A program made the translations under genes and the position numbers. From assembly GCA_946902875.1 (NCBI GenBank), contig OX336355.1, forward strand, positions 18,509,347 through 18,573,346: a DNA stretch of 64,000 nucleotides, written 5' to 3'. Shown here in pieces: positions 62,061-64,000 of the stretch. The stretch's first letter is position 1; each line of letters begins with the position of its first letter. Under the pieces are notes generated by a model, which saw only the letters and a program-made list of their open reading frames with translations, was not told the DNA's origin and made no database searches. This DNA is from Nematopogon swammerdamellus (taxonomy: Eukaryota; Arthropoda; Insecta; Lepidoptera; Adelidae).

Positions 62061-62439
62061 GTGTTTTTTTCTAATTATTGTTGTCAACCCTACGCACCGA
62101 TGAACAAATCAGATACTGATTTGTTCTGATACTGTCACCGCAAATTGAGCGTTATGTGCGGGTCGTTCTACTTATATTAGCTTGCACGTGACCCTCACTT
62201 CATTTCGTCGGTATATTTATAATATACGGTATATTATACGCTAGTGCTGTATGTGCTGGCTGTGTAAGTATTCTACGAAAGCTAGCAACGTAGTAGGTAG
62301 ATATGCATATATCCGAGTATCGTATCTCGTCTCACTTAGCTCGCGCACGCTAAACCGGACCCAACTTGTAAGGAAATACGGTGCATTATCGCGTAATCAT
62401 GGAATAAATTTATGATAGATTTTCAAAATTCGGTGTTCT

Positions 62440-62950
62440 GCTTGATTATTTTTTTGGATATTTTGGTTTTCAGTGTAAATGTGATTACTTAACATAATGA
62501 AAAAAAGAAATCCGACTGAGGAATTTTCCCTACTGAGTTTTTATACATGTTCAATAACTAGCTTTTGGTATGGATTTTTTTTTGGATTTTCTTACCCGTT
62601 ACGCCAAATTACATTCTAAGGACATGCGAGAATAAAAACTCGACTGAGTAATTTTCCGATAGAAATGACGGGCAAAAAAAGGAAATATCTCTAAAAGTAA
62701 CACTTCCATTTGAACAAAATTTTAGATTTTCATAATGTATCACATACTGATGCAAATAAATCATTTTGTAAAATAATTTTGAACCGAGGAATTTCTCAGT
62801 CCAATATATTAAGCCATTTGTACTTTTAGGTATAAATACCTAACTTCGGCTTGGTTTTTTTGTTGGATTTTTTTATATAAGCTTTGGCTCATAATATACT
62901 ACAACCTACCAAAGAAAAAATCGACTGAGGATTTAATGTTGGGGTCTTCA
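62440..62950. repeat. ~500-bp CCTCAGTC repeat, inverted right copy
   Basis: GACTGAGGAATTTTCC and GGATTTTTT motifs alternate as the complement of the 56.87-kb copy; TTTTAGGTATAAATACCTAA CTTCGG matches its TTAGGTATTTTTACCTAAAA. Confidence 0.75.
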
Positions 62951-63365
62951 TACAACGAATCTCCCCGTTTCTTAGGCTAATTATACAAAATGCATTGCCA
63001 TCCAGATTGTACAGATTGCAGGTAGCGACGACACAAATTGGTTTTTGTGACAATGGTGTCGTGACTTCATTCAAATTTGTGTTGTAGTCAATTGTACATG
63101 GGCGCATGAGAACTATATGATGAATTTGGTTTCTGCTTATATATTGATACAAGAATCGTAAAAAAGTCATGTCGTGTTGCCGCTGGGGTAGTGCATCGCT
63201 TTAATTAAGGTCTTTGTTTACGGTGACGCTTGGTCCGGGTCGTCTCTCACCCTCAAATATGGTTGAGGGAGGCGATGGCTGGCCCTGGCGTGATGCTCGT
63301 GAACGGGTGCTGTTTGTGGAGACTGGCGTGCTCCAAATTGGCTCCAACGTGTTATATGAATGTTT

Positions 63366-63665
63366 TTTTTTTTTTATGTAATCCGGTATGGGTGTCTGAG
63401 TCGGAGCGGCCAAAGCACATGCTCTAACCAGCCAATATCACCTCCGAGAAGGTAGGTGCCACACCGGAGACTTCCCTGGATTGCTGGCTATACTGGACTA
63501 GAGGAGAACACAACCGAGGTTGCTTGCGGCCATCTCACATCCAGTACGGTGGTATCAACCCAGTCGGCTACAATTTGAGCCTACCACCTAGTAAGGGGCA
63601 AGGGAAGGGACCTACAGTTTTACACCGGTTCCGAACGGTGAAGCAGCGGGTGTAGGTATGCGGGT
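63366..63665 (-). mobile_element. SINE-B copy, inverted
   Basis: Poly(T), ATGTAATCCGGTATGGGTGT, AACCAGCCAATATCACCTCC, CTGGCTATACTGGACTAGAG, CTAGTAAGGGGCAAGGGAAG and ACACCGGTTCCGAACGGTGA. The head is mostly lost. Confidence 0.8.
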
Positions 63666-63919
63666 TTACGCTTATATGACAAAATTTATGACCGGCTATT
63701 TGGAAGAATTACAAGAAAATAATCACACCACTGAAGACTAAGTTGAAGAACTACCTCGTACATCTACCACATCTATCCTCTCTCCCAAGGTGGTCTTGGG
63801 CGGGGATGATGAAGATTGTCCAGCCAAAACCCAACGATGGCTGAGGTTCCAAAAAACTTGGACGAGGATTTATATATAGCCTATAGTGCGCCTCAAGAAC
63901 TACTCTTTCCATTGGTACA

Positions 63920-64000
63920 TTGTACCGTGTGGGATCGGTACTTGAAAAGAATAACCCCCCTGCATCTCTCCCCGTCGCATGTCGTAAAAGTCGACTAAGG
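63920..64000 (+). mobile_element. SINE-A leader, cut by the window end
   Basis: GTACCGTGTGGGATCGGTAC through CGTCGCATGTCGTAAAAGTC GACTAAGG, the variant leader (CGTCGCATG, AAAAGTCGAC) that precedes a SINE-A head at 0.5, 10.9 and 47.3 kb. A head probably follows outside the window. Confidence 0.7.

Overview
The window looks like nuclear DNA of an arthropod, most probably a moth or butterfly. It has GT-AG introns, one recognisable host gene, and a dense load of tRNA-derived SINEs, RTE and CR1/Jockey LINE ends, TA-flanked MITEs and foldback minisatellites. Several repeats, such as the one starting TTGCCCGCGGCTTCGCTCGC, are motifs I associate with Lepidoptera; that assignment is recall, not a search.

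Region 1-18.5 kb holds the 3' half of Ino80, the catalytic ATPase of the INO80 chromatin remodeller, on the + strand. Fifteen consecutive exons join in frame, with phases matching at every junction, into about 785 residues. They cover the end of the inter-lobe region, helicase lobe 2 (motifs IV-VI), the post-helicase segment, an acidic/serine region, AT-hook-like basic segments and the stop codon, followed by an AATAAA signal. The 5' half lies upstream of the window. Introns are swollen by SINEs, LINE ends, MITEs and a six-copy tandem array.

Region 18.5-64 kb has no host gene I can support. It holds RTE and CR1/Jockey-type relics (about 21.7, 26.3, 45.2, 46.9, 54.5 and 58.5-59.6 kb). A 315-bp inverted-repeat element at 23.1 kb carries an orphan first exon of a THAP zinc finger. 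Two minisatellite foldbacks share the same ends (27.1-29.3 and 59.9-61.3 kb). A 3.8-kb array of ~109-bp units (41.3-45.15 kb) reverses orientation and carries a YY1/PHO-like motif in most units. There are also several MITEs and one tentative terminal exon at 46.35 kb.

The most distinctive signal is the dominant SINE (here SINE-A). Its head combines a tRNA-like A box and B box with an internal segment closely matching the 5S rRNA internal promoter. A second family (SINE-B) with a class-II tRNA-like head shares parts of the same body, and an ~85-bp hairpin-bearing leader is attached to three different repeat bodies. This suggests a modular retroposon system. All identifications come from reading the sequence; no database search was run.
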